Of a DNA stretch of 33,695 nt, positions 25,353-32,272 are shown in pieces. Both the position numbers and the translations under genes were made by a program. Origin of the DNA: a virus; the IMG/VR virus record IMGVR_UViG_3300046804_001899, positions 1 to 33,695 of that record, one strand, 5' to 3'. The notes under the pieces are model-generated. The model worked only from the letters and a program-made list of their open reading frames with translations, was not told the origin of the DNA and made no database searches. Within the stretch, counting starts at the first letter, position 1. Each line of letters begins with the position of its first letter.

Positions 25353-27114
25353 TTTTCTTGAAGCACTTCAAGATAATCCATTTGAAGAAAATCCTGTAGA
25401 TGTAAAAACATTTGTTGAGTCTGCAGATTATTTAGGGCAGCCACCACTATCTGCAATTCAGTATGACATTGTAGAGGCTATGAGTCAAATTTTTTATAAA
25501 AAAGACTTACAAGTATTAATGGGAACAGTAGAGGGTTCAAACTATTATGACAAATACACTAAAAATGAAATCATCTTACAATTGGGTAAAGGTAGTGGCA
25601 AAGACTTTGTTTCCACTGTCGCTTGTGCTTATGTTGTGTATAAGTTACTATGTCTTAAAGATCCTGCCAGATATTTTGGAAAACCAAGCGGAGACGCTAT
25701 AGATATTATTAATATTGCTATTAACGCACAACAGGCTAAGAATGTTTTCTTTAAAGGATTTAAAACTAAGATTGAAAAATCACCATGGTTTGCTGGTAAG
25801 TATGAAGCAAAAGTAGATAGTATTGGTTTTGATAAATCTATTACTGTTTATTCTGGACATTCAGAACGTGAATCACATGAGGGTTTAAATTTACTTATGG
25901 CAGTTCTTGATGAAATTTCTGGATTTTCTACAGAGGTAGGAACAGGAAATGATCAAGGAAAAACTGCTGATAATTTATATAAAGCATTTCGTGGAACTAT
26001 AGATTCTCGTTTTCCAGATCTTGGCAAGATAGTTCTTCTTTCATTCCCACGATATCAGGGTGACTTTATTTCAAAACGGTATGATGAAGTAATCATGGAA
26101 AAAGATGTAATAGAACGTAGACATAAGTTTATTATTAATGAAGAATTACCAGAAGATCCAGATAATGAATTTGAAATTGTTTGGGAAGAAGATCATATTA
26201 AGTCTTATAAATATCCTAGAATGTTTGCCCTAAAAAGACCTACATGGGAAGTAAATCCCACTAGAAAAATTGATGATTTTAAAATTGCATTTTTAACTGA
26301 CATGGGTGATGCAATGATGCGTTTTCTATGTACCCCAACATATTCATCAGATGCGTTTTTTAAACAAAAAGATAAATTAGAAAAATGTATGACACTTAGA
26401 AATCCACTGGATAATCACAGGAGATTTGATGTTGGTTTTAAGCCAGATCCAGAAAAAGTTTATTATGTGCATGCTGACCTTGCACAAAAACATGATAAAT
26501 GTGCTGTAGCAATTGCACATGTTGAAAGATGGGTCAATATTCAGGTAATCAAAGATTATGAGCAAGTTGCACCAATTGTTGTTGTAGATGCAGTAGCATG
26601 GTGGGAGCCAAAAGTTGAGGGTCCTGTCAATTTATCTGAAGTTAAAAATTGGATTATTAATCTTCGTAGAGAAGGTTTTAATATTGGTATGGTTACATTT
26701 GACCGCTGGCAGTCCTTTGATATTCAGCAAGAATTAAAAGCGGTAGGAATGAGAACTGATACTGTTTCTGTTGCTAAAAAACATTATGAAGATTTAGCAA
26801 TGATGATATATGAAGAAAGAATTGCAATGCCTAATATTCCTTTGCTTCTTGAAGAAATGAGTGAGTTGAAGATTATGAAAAATAATCGTGTAGATCACCC
26901 ACGTAAAAAATCTAAGGACTTAGCAGATGCTGTCTGTGGGGCAGTATTTGGGGCAATATCGCATACAAGTAGAGACTCTAATCTAGAGATTGATGTTCAT
27001 ACTTGGAGTTCTGCTACTCGACTTGCAGAAAAGCAAAGGTCTATGGTAGAATTAGATACTAAGGAGATGCCTGACGATGTTAGAGATTTCCTGACAGAAT
27101 ATAAACTAATATAA
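25333..27114 (+). CDS. terL: Terminase large subunit
   Basis: A 593-residue motor and nuclease that packages DNA. TTG 25333 is preferred over ATG 25342 because GGGGAAG (25317-25323) then sits 9 bases ahead. The ATPase has Walker A GKGSGKD near residues 84-91 and Walker B LMAVLDEIS near 187-195 with the catalytic acid following. The RNase-H-like nuclease carries acidic residues in VHADLAQKHD near 380, MVTFDRWQSFD near 455 and SKDLADAVCG near 530. No portal, protease or capsid gene follows directly; instead come envelope and lysis genes. The ends mechanism (headful or cos) cannot be told. Confidence 0.93.
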   Translation: MSTMFNDFLEALQDNPFEENPVDVKTFVESADYLGQPPLSAIQYDIVEAMSQIFYKKDLQVLMGTVEGSNYYDKYTKNEIILQLGKGSGKDFVSTVACAYVVYKLLCLKDPARYFGKPSGDAIDIINIAINAQQAKNVFFKGFKTKIEKSPWFAGKYEAKVDSIGFDKSITVYSGHSERESHEGLNLLMAVLDEISGFSTEVGTGNDQGKTADNLYKAFRGTIDSRFPDLGKIVLLSFPRYQGDFISKRYDEVIMEKDVIERRHKFIINEELPEDPDNEFEIVWEEDHIKSYKYPRMFALKRPTWEVNPTRKIDDFKIAFLTDMGDAMMRFLCTPTYSSDAFFKQKDKLEKCMTLRNPLDNHRRFDVGFKPDPEKVYYVHADLAQKHDKCAVAIAHVERWVNIQVIKDYEQVAPIVVVDAVAWWEPKVEGPVNLSEVKNWIINLRREGFNIGMVTFDRWQSFDIQQELKAVGMRTDTVSVAKKHYEDLAMMIYEERIAMPNIPLLLEEMSELKIMKNNRVDHPRKKSKDLADAVCGAVFGAISHTSRDSNLEIDVHTWSSATRLAEKQRSMVELDTKEMPDDVRDFLTEYKLI

Positions 27115-27115
27115 A
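27087..27115 (+). promoter_or_regulatory. Weak candidate promoter for the secreted protein gene
   Basis: TATAAA at 27110-27115 with only a poor -35 near 27087-27092. The 22-base gap before ATG 27137 also holds a strong AAGGAG (27127-27132). Given that gene's codon bias and its own terminator, a promoter here is expected, but the sequence match is weak. Confidence 0.3.
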
Positions 27116-27136
27116 TAATGAATAACAAGGAGAAAA

Positions 27137-28204
27137 ATGAATTCATTTAAGAAGATTGCTCTTGGTGTGGTTGCAGCCATGACTTTGGGCACAATTGTAG
27201 CAACACCTGCAAGTGCTGATACCGTTACTGTTGCAGTCACAACATCTGTGGCTGGATCTGGTACTGCTCTTGCTCCGTATACTGTAAACGTACCTTATGA
27301 CAATGTTGTGTCTGATACATCAACAGCATCTGAGGCTCTTACATTTACAGCAACAGTAACTGCTGGAACACCAGTAACATTTACTGCTACTGGAAACGCA
27401 AAGATTGTCTCTGCTGTTAACGCTGCAGTTACATCAGCATCTGGAGTTACTTCATTAACAGTTACTCCTTCAGGAACAACTGCTGTTGTTTATGTATTTA
27501 CAACAAGTACTTCTGCATCTGCTATTACAGCAACTGTAACTGGTGCAGCAACAACAATGTACCTAAAGGGTATTGCTGGTCCTGCATATAATGTATCACT
27601 TTCACTTCCAGCATCTGGAAATATTTCTGGTACATCAACTGCAACAGCAACTGTTACAGATATTTTTGGTAATGGTGTAGCAACTGCTCCAACATTTACC
27701 GCAATTAATGCAACTGCTGGTTCAGCAACTGCTGATGCACTTGTAGTTGGTAAGTACACATCAACAATTACACTTCCTGCAACTGCTGGAAATGTTGCTG
27801 TTGGTGCTTCTATTACCGCTCCAACTGCAGTTCCAACACTTGCTGTTGCAAAGGTTGCAGATTCTGCTCTTCTAGCAGTTTCAGATCTTTCTTCTGCTCT
27901 TGCTGCTGCTAATGCTGCACTTGCTGCAGAAAAGGCTGCTTCTGCTGCTGCTGCTTCAAAGGCTGCAACAGATGCACTTGCTGCAAAGGCTATTGCTGAT
28001 AAGGCTCTAGCAGATGCAGTTGCTGCAGAAAAGGCTGCTGGTGCAAAGGCACTTGCAGATTCTGCTGCTGCACATGCTGCTGAACTTGCAAAGGTAAAGG
28101 CTGATAATGATGCTGCAATTACTGCAATCAAAAAGGCTTTCAATGCACTTGCTGCTAAGTGGAATGCAAAGAATCCAAAGGCAAAGGTTGCCACACTTAA
28201 GTAA
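27137..28204 (+). CDS. Secreted Ala/Thr-rich surface-type protein with coiled-coil C-terminus
   Basis: A 355-residue protein with a clear Sec signal peptide (MNSFKKIALGVVAAMTLGTI, cleavage after the ASA near residue 27). Residues about 30-240 are Thr/Ala/Val-rich beta repeats resembling Ig-like surface domains (TATVTDIFGNGVATAPTF near 172-189). Residues about 245-335 are an Ala/Lys/Asp/Glu-rich coiled coil, ending in a basic Trp-containing tail (KWNAKNPKAKVATLK). Around 20 of its 21 or so lysine codons are AAG, unlike the AAA-rich neighbours, which suggests strong codon optimisation or transfer from the host. It stands alone: own AAGGAG site and a terminator immediately after. Likely exported to the host surface; function unknown. 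It could be a superinfection-exclusion or envelope-coating protein. Confidence 0.8.
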   Translation: MNSFKKIALGVVAAMTLGTIVATPASADTVTVAVTTSVAGSGTALAPYTVNVPYDNVVSDTSTASEALTFTATVTAGTPVTFTATGNAKIVSAVNAAVTSASGVTSLTVTPSGTTAVVYVFTTSTSASAITATVTGAATTMYLKGIAGPAYNVSLSLPASGNISGTSTATATVTDIFGNGVATAPTFTAINATAGSATADALVVGKYTSTITLPATAGNVAVGASITAPTAVPTLAVAKVADSALLAVSDLSSALAAANAALAAEKAASAAAASKAATDALAAKAIADKALADAVAAEKAAGAKALADSAAAHAAELAKVKADNDAAITAIKKAFNALAAKWNAKNPKAKVATLK

Positions 28205-28220
28205 TTAAAACTTAAACATT

Positions 28221-28251
28221 AAGGGCGTAGATTAATTTCTACGCCTTTTTT
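28221..28251 (+). terminator. Rho-independent terminator
   Basis: A perfect 8-bp stem, GGCGTAGA at 28224-28231 and TCTACGCC at 28238-28245, with a six-base loop and a T-run following (28246-28251). It is 20 bases after the stop of the secreted protein gene and ends its transcript before the next promoter. Confidence 0.92.
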
Positions 28252-28262
28252 GTTTAATAAAA

Positions 28263-28271
28263 TGATATAAT
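28263..28271 (+). promoter_or_regulatory. Extended -10 promoter ahead of 28308
   Basis: TGATATAAT at 28263-28271, right after the terminator; no good -35 is visible. Start near 28278 would leave about 30 bases of leader containing AGGAGAG (28294-28300). Confidence 0.65.
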
Positions 28272-28307
28272 ATGTTTAATTAAACAATTAAATAGGAGAG
28301 TCCCCAA

Positions 28308-29789
28308 ATAAATAAAATCCTACGCATAATTGCAGTGGTTGGGATTATATTTGTTGGTATGTTTGGATTACCAAATAATGCCTACGCTACCTGTGTTAAT
28401 TATCTTGAATCACAAACAATAGCAGCAGCCTATGAGGGTGATGAAGTTCCAACGGTACACACAATGGATACCTGCGGTGGAGATGATACTTCATATCAAA
28501 TTCCAATAGCAACAACAATTACTTTTGATGGTGTTGAATATTCTAATATTTATGCTACAACAAACTCAGTGATTACATTTGGTCAGCCAGATAATACATA
28601 CTGGACTTATCCATCTACCCCATCAATTTCACTATATTCTATGGACTGGGTTTCTGGATGGTATAACGCACCTGATACTTTAAATATATCTTATTCTGAA
28701 GGTGGTTTTCAATTAAGTCTTCAGGTTATACCTTTTGGTCAATGGAATGCACCAGAGGCAAGTAATATTAATATTCTTGTTGCTATTACAAATACTGGTG
28801 GTATTTCAGTAGCATATAGTTATCAAGGACCAGAGTATCCTAATTTAAGAACTGGAGTAAGACTTCATGATGGTTCTATTGTATCTTTAGAAGAATGGGG
28901 GGCAACGAGAGTTCAACCTGGGTCTTCTACACCTACTTTACAGGCAGATCCAATTCCATCTACTCCTACACCTACACCATTGACACCAGAACAACAGCAA
29001 ACACAAAATACACAAAATATTTCTACAGCAAATGATGTTGCTACAATTAATCAATTAATAATTGCTGCTGCAAATGCTACAAATAGTGATGTTGTTGAAC
29101 CTACTCCAGAACCAACTCCAACTCCAGAAGAAACAACAGATCCAGATGTTATTATTGTTGAGCCAGAAATAATTACTCCTGAAGATCCGAGATTTCCAGA
29201 TAATATTGACGAACAAAATCAACCAAGCGACTCCACTCCAAGTCCAACGCCAGAAACAACTCCTGAGCCAACACCTGATCCTGAGCCTTCTTCAGAGCCT
29301 TCATCTCAGCCAGAGGATATAAATCAAGACCAAACTGATCAACCATCTGTAGATCCTGTTCAAAATCCTGATAAAAATCCATTTATTAATAGTAGCATAT
29401 CTGATTTTATTTCTGAAGCAGAACTTAAAAAATTAAATTCTGTTATTAGTGTAAATGATGCTAAATTATTAGGAAAATTAGTTGATTCTGATCCTAATAT
29501 TAAACAGGCTGTTATTGAGTTTGCAGCAAGATCAGAAGCAAATGCAGATGCTCCAATGCCATATACCGTAGCAGATGCTATTACTGAAGTTCAGGCAGAA
29601 AAATTATTAGAAAATCCAGTTGGTGCTCTTACTTCTGTATTTTCTGATATAGATTTAAAAACTCTTACAAGTCCTACAGAATGGGGTAAGGATATGACAG
29701 ATGATCAAAGAGAAAAAATACAAGAAATTGTAGTTCCAGTCATTATTGCTTCTAATATAGTGGCTGCATCTATGACTAGGAGGAAATAA
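28308..29789 (+). CDS. Secreted Pro-rich protein with C-terminal membrane anchor, apparent ATA start
   Basis: I extend the gene to ATA 28308, giving 493 residues. AGGAGAG (28294-28300) lies 7 bases ahead, and translation from there yields a full signal peptide, INKILRIIAVVGIIFVGMFG (the first residue would be Met), with cleavage after AYA near 27. The nearest standard start, GTG 28335, lacks the basic n-region and is 34 bases from the ribosome site. The mature protein has a beta-rich domain of about 190 residues with Cys and Trp, a long Pro/Thr/Glu linker (about 220-340), a helical domain, and a C-terminal hydrophobic segment VVPVIIASNIVAASM followed by TRRK. This looks like surface attachment through a C-terminal membrane anchor. 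Function unknown; adhesion-like or cell-surface masking is possible. Confidence 0.75.
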   Translation: MNKILRIIAVVGIIFVGMFGLPNNAYATCVNYLESQTIAAAYEGDEVPTVHTMDTCGGDDTSYQIPIATTITFDGVEYSNIYATTNSVITFGQPDNTYWTYPSTPSISLYSMDWVSGWYNAPDTLNISYSEGGFQLSLQVIPFGQWNAPEASNINILVAITNTGGISVAYSYQGPEYPNLRTGVRLHDGSIVSLEEWGATRVQPGSSTPTLQADPIPSTPTPTPLTPEQQQTQNTQNISTANDVATINQLIIAAANATNSDVVEPTPEPTPTPEETTDPDVIIVEPEIITPEDPRFPDNIDEQNQPSDSTPSPTPETTPEPTPDPEPSSEPSSQPEDINQDQTDQPSVDPVQNPDKNPFINSSISDFISEAELKKLNSVISVNDAKLLGKLVDSDPNIKQAVIEFAARSEANADAPMPYTVADAITEVQAEKLLENPVGALTSVFSDIDLKTLTSPTEWGKDMTDDQREKIQEIVVPVIIASNIVAASMTRRK

Positions 29790-29983
29790 TGAAAATAGCG
29801 AAAGCAATACTTAACTATGCTTGGGAAGTTGTAAAAGAGAGCATTGCTCAAATATTTACTCTTCTTGGTTTTTTTATTGCATGGTTAACAATGACTGGTT
29901 CAGCACAAAAAATTACAGGTATTTTTACTGTAATTGCTACAGTTATTTGGCTTGCTACCATTCCATTGCGAAAAGAGGAATAA
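29789..29983 (+). CDS. Small membrane protein, holin candidate
   Basis: A 64-residue protein starting on a TAATG overlap with the secreted anchor protein. It has an amphipathic N-terminal helix, two likely membrane segments (about residues 22-38 and 42-58, IFTLLGFFIAWLTM and TGIFTVIATVIWLATI) and a charged end (RKEE). Size and two-segment topology fit a class II holin. It is close to the endolysin at 30858, as holins often are, but two further small membrane proteins are also candidates. Confidence 0.6.
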   Translation: MKIAKAILNYAWEVVKESIAQIFTLLGFFIAWLTMTGSAQKITGIFTVIATVIWLATIPLRKEE

Positions 29984-29986
29984 TTT

Positions 29987-30208
29987 ATGAAAGATAAAGT
30001 TATTTTTACATTATCAGTAATGGTAGGTCTTGCTATTATTACTGCTATTGTTGGAGATTATGTAACTGCCGCTCTTGAAACTCAAAAAACAGGCGAACCA
30101 GTAGAAGTGTCAGCAGAAGTAATGACGCTTGTTCAAACAGCCCTTGGAGGTCTTATAGGCATTATTGGTGGATATTTTGGGGCTAAAGGTTCAAAAGACA
30201 AAGACTAA
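29987..30208 (+). CDS. Small membrane protein, second holin candidate
   Basis: A 73-residue protein with an N-terminal membrane segment (VIFTLSVMVGLAIITAIVGD at about 4-23), a polar acidic loop and a second Gly-rich membrane segment (TALGGLIGIIGGYFGAKG at about 51-68) ending in a lysine-rich tail. Two segments, small size and proximity to the endolysin fit a holin or antiholin. It lies 3 bases after the previous gene and ends before an internal promoter. Confidence 0.6.
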   Translation: MKDKVIFTLSVMVGLAIITAIVGDYVTAALETQKTGEPVEVSAEVMTLVQTALGGLIGIIGGYFGAKGSKDKD

Positions 30209-30213
30209 TAGTT

Positions 30214-30222
30214 TGATATAAT
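30214..30222 (+). promoter_or_regulatory. Extended -10 promoter for a leaderless lipoprotein mRNA
   Basis: TGATATAAT at 30214-30222; no clear -35. Its last T is 8 bases before the ATG at 30230, so transcription would begin at or one base before the start codon. The gene would therefore be translated from a leaderless transcript. Confidence 0.65.
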
Positions 30223-30229
30223 GGTGGGT

Positions 30230-30439
30230 ATGAAAAGAATATTCGGATTATCTCTATTAGCATTATTGCTAACAGGTTGTGGATATGATGGAGGCTATCG
30301 CTATGCATGCCAAGATCCAGCAAACTGGGATAATGTTGAATGTAATCCACCAATTTGTGAACCTTCTGGTACGTGTTCAAAAGATTTAGTTGGTCAAACA
30401 GTGTGGGATGAATATCAAAATAAAAAAGGGGGTAAATAA
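30230..30439 (+). CDS. Small lipoprotein
   Basis: ATG 30230 is chosen over 30221 because the latter lies inside the -10 box. The 69-residue product has an N-terminal signal MKRIFGLSLLALLLTGCG with the lipobox LLTGC, so the Cys near residue 17 would be lipidated. The mature part holds four further Cys (YACQDPANWDNVECNPPICE region and TCSKD) that could make two disulfides. It stops on a TAATG overlap with the next gene. Phages use such proteins for spanin or superinfection functions; here, in an envelope cluster, the exact role is unknown. Confidence 0.72.
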   Translation: MKRIFGLSLLALLLTGCGYDGGYRYACQDPANWDNVECNPPICEPSGTCSKDLVGQTVWDEYQNKKGGK

Positions 30440-30858
30440 TGGCTAAAGAAAGATTAACGCCACAAGACCTTGATGCTAGATTAAAATTTATTCTAGGAAT
30501 AACTTTGGGGTCAATTTTGTTTTTTACAGCAATAGGAATCTTATATGGACTCTTATTTGTTACACAACCAGTAGGAGCACAATCTGAAAATGACAAAATG
30601 TTTTTCAACGTGCTTGGATCTGTAGCAACTTTTATTACAGGAACACTTGCAGGTCTATTAATTGGACAAAGTGGTGCAAAAGATATTATGAAAGCACAAC
30701 TTGACAATAAAGAAATGGATGCTAAAAATACACAAGCAGATAAGAAACTTGAATCAGAAATTAGAACTGCAGAAATGGAAACTCGTGCTCGTTTAGAGGC
30801 AAAGAAAGATGATGAAATGCCAGACGATCATGATGAAGATACAGATTGGGATAAATAA
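30439..30858 (+). CDS. Membrane protein with coiled-coil tail, holin-like
   Basis: A 139-residue protein with two hydrophobic segments (about residues 17-42, FILGITLGSILFFTAIGILY, and about 60-78, GSVATFITGTLAGLLIG) and then a long charged coiled coil (about 80-130). This N-terminal pattern with a following CHAP endolysin is common among phage holin-type proteins. Overlaps of one base with both neighbours (TAATG) show tight coupling to the endolysin gene. It may also act as an accessory to the two small membrane proteins upstream. Confidence 0.6.
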   Translation: MAKERLTPQDLDARLKFILGITLGSILFFTAIGILYGLLFVTQPVGAQSENDKMFFNVLGSVATFITGTLAGLLIGQSGAKDIMKAQLDNKEMDAKNTQADKKLESEIRTAEMETRARLEAKKDDEMPDDHDEDTDWDK

Positions 30859-31487
30859 TGGCTGAAGATAATTTTCCAGTACCACCAGTAGATAAACATC
30901 AACCAGGAACTGTTGGTCGTTTACTTGAAGTTGCTAAATCACAAATTGGATATATTGAAGGTCCAAAAGATAATGAAACTAAGTATGGTAAAAAGTATGG
31001 AACAAACTTTCAGCCATGGTGTGGAGCATATGTTAATTGGTGTGGTGAAGAGGCTGGAGTAAAAATTCCAAGAACAGTATATACACCTGCTGGCGCAGCA
31101 GCATTTAAAAAAGCAGATGCTTGGATTGATGCACAAGTTGCAGATCCAGAACCAGGAGATATTGCATATTTTAATTTTCCAGGAGTAACTGGAATTTGCC
31201 ACGTTGGTATTGTTGCAGTAGATAATGAAGATGGTACTGTTTGGTGCTATGAAGGAAATACTACTGGAGATGGTAAAAAAGGTAGCCAAAGAAATGGTGG
31301 AGAAGCAGCAAAAAAACTTCGTGCATATAAGAAAAATAAAGCAGGAGTAATGGTTTCTATTGTTGGATTTGGTCGTCCAAAATATAAGGGTGCTGGAGCA
31401 GTAACATCTAATAATACTGCTAAAGATACTAAAAAAACATCTAAAGATGATAAAACTTGTCCAACTTGCGGTCAAACAGTAAAATAA
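30858..31487 (+). CDS. CHAP-domain endolysin with C-terminal zinc knuckle
   Basis: A 209-residue cell wall hydrolase. The CHAP catalytic Cys55 lies in PWCGAYVNWC, His115 in GICHVGIVA, and the polar helper in CYEGN near 130-134. Such enzymes cleave peptidoglycan peptide or amide bonds. After a Lys/Thr/Asn linker (about 178-197) the protein ends in CPTCG, half of a zinc ribbon and probably part of the wall-binding or dimerising end. No export signal is present, so a holin is needed, and three candidates stand directly upstream. Confidence 0.88.
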   Translation: MAEDNFPVPPVDKHQPGTVGRLLEVAKSQIGYIEGPKDNETKYGKKYGTNFQPWCGAYVNWCGEEAGVKIPRTVYTPAGAAAFKKADAWIDAQVADPEPGDIAYFNFPGVTGICHVGIVAVDNEDGTVWCYEGNTTGDGKKGSQRNGGEAAKKLRAYKKNKAGVMVSIVGFGRPKYKGAGAVTSNNTAKDTKKTSKDDKTCPTCGQTVK

Positions 31488-31494
31488 AACATTC

Positions 31495-31523
31495 TTGACT
31501 TATAAAAATATTCTTGATATACT
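31495..31523 (+). promoter_or_regulatory. Promoter for the Ntn hydrolase gene
   Basis: TTGACT at 31495-31500, a 17-base spacer, then TATACT at 31518-31523 preceded by TG (31515-31516). Start near 31530 gives a 22-base leader holding AAGGGG (31541-31546) before ATG 31552. All three sigma70 elements are present. Confidence 0.75.
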
Positions 31524-31551
31524 ATAAGAACAAGAAAGTTAAGGGGTTGGC

Positions 31552-32070
31552 ATGACTTGTATTGCTGGAATAATGAAAGATGGAAAAGTTTATCTTGCAG
31601 GTGAACGTGGTGCATCTGAGGGTAATTATATAATTTCTATTGATAAACCTAAAATATGGAAAACAGGTAGGTATATTTTTGGATATGCTGGTACTTTTGA
31701 TGCTCAGATTATTCAATATAACTTTAATCCACCTGAACCTGAAGGTAATTTAGATAAATTTATGCATAGTAAATTTTTAAAATCACTTAAAGCATTTTAT
31801 AATGAATGGGATATTGGTGGAAAAGAATCTGAAATATCTCTTCTTATTGGTGTTAAAGGTAAATTATATGAACATGAATCAGAAGGTTTAACAATGATTT
31901 CCTATGACAGGGATTATCTTGCCATAGGCTCAGGGGCAGACTACGCATTAGGATCATTACATGCCACCCGCACTCATAAAGATCCTAAGCGTAGGCTTGC
32001 TCTTGCTTTAGACGCAGCATGTGTATTTAGTACATCCTGTATTGGTCCAGTTGACTTTTTAAGTGCTTAA
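31552..32070 (+). CDS. Proteasome-beta/HslV-like N-terminal nucleophile hydrolase
   Basis: A 172-residue Ntn-fold peptidase candidate. The protein begins MTCIAGI; removal of Met would expose Thr as the nucleophile, as in HslV, with no propeptide. In Thr1 numbering the residue at 17 is Glu (proteasomes have Asp17), Lys33 is exactly in place (DKPKIW), Ser is at 126 in AIGSGADYALG (near the usual Ser129), and an Asp lies near 167. AGERGAS, IFGYAGT and GSGADYALGSLHA match conserved strand positions in the family. No ATPase partner is encoded in this window, so it may act alone, with a host ATPase, or as an autolytic or maturation peptidase. It has its own complete promoter. Confidence 0.75.
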   Translation: MTCIAGIMKDGKVYLAGERGASEGNYIISIDKPKIWKTGRYIFGYAGTFDAQIIQYNFNPPEPEGNLDKFMHSKFLKSLKAFYNEWDIGGKESEISLLIGVKGKLYEHESEGLTMISYDRDYLAIGSGADYALGSLHATRTHKDPKRRLALALDAACVFSTSCIGPVDFLSA

Positions 32071-32079
32071 GGATATAAT
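32051..32079 (+). promoter_or_regulatory. Strong promoter giving a leaderless mRNA
   Basis: TTGACT at 32051-32056, a 17-base spacer, then TATAAT at 32074-32079. The normal start position, 7 bases after the -10, is 32086, the A of an ATG. The transcript should start exactly at the start codon. Confidence 0.8.
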
Positions 32080-32085
32080 ATTATT

Positions 32086-32262
32086 ATGAGTAAAAAAATG
32101 GATTTTGATACATGGTTACAACTTGGTGTTGATGAGGGATGGGTTAGTGAACCATTTTGCTTCACACATGATGGTGATCGTTATATGACAGAAGAAGAAG
32201 AAAATGAATGGCAAGAAGGTGGAGATCCATGTTGCCATGTTGTAAAGTTTTTAGATAACTAA
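32086..32262 (+). CDS. Small Cys/His-containing acidic protein, leaderless
   Basis: A 58-residue protein found by reading downstream of the strong promoter at 32051. It is acidic, with WLQLGVDEGWVSEPFC early, a HDGDRYMTEEEENEW helix, and a GGDPCCHVVKF end; C25, C49, C50 and H28/H51 could bind a metal. Short proteins with GW...C..HDG and GGDPC patterns recur in phages, but no function is established. There is no ribosome site, as expected for a leaderless gene. Eleven bases separate its stop from the protease start. Confidence 0.72.
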   Translation: MSKKMDFDTWLQLGVDEGWVSEPFCFTHDGDRYMTEEEENEWQEGGDPCCHVVKFLDN

Positions 32263-32272
32263 AAGGGGAATA

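Noticed and set aside
27490-28194. A long open frame on the - strand opposite the secreted protein
   Set aside because: Its Ala/Ser-rich content is the mirror of the repetitive GCT/GCA codons of the + gene; there is no ribosome site and the + gene has a signal peptide, ribosome site and terminator.
30183-30707. 174-residue open frame on the - strand across the lipoprotein and membrane protein genes
   Set aside because: It crosses two well-supported + genes and a promoter, and its composition looks random.
30701-30729. TTGACA followed 16-17 bases later by TAAAAA/AAAAAT, a possible endolysin promoter
   Set aside because: The -10 match is poor and the site is inside coding sequence; the endolysin is tightly coupled to the gene upstream.
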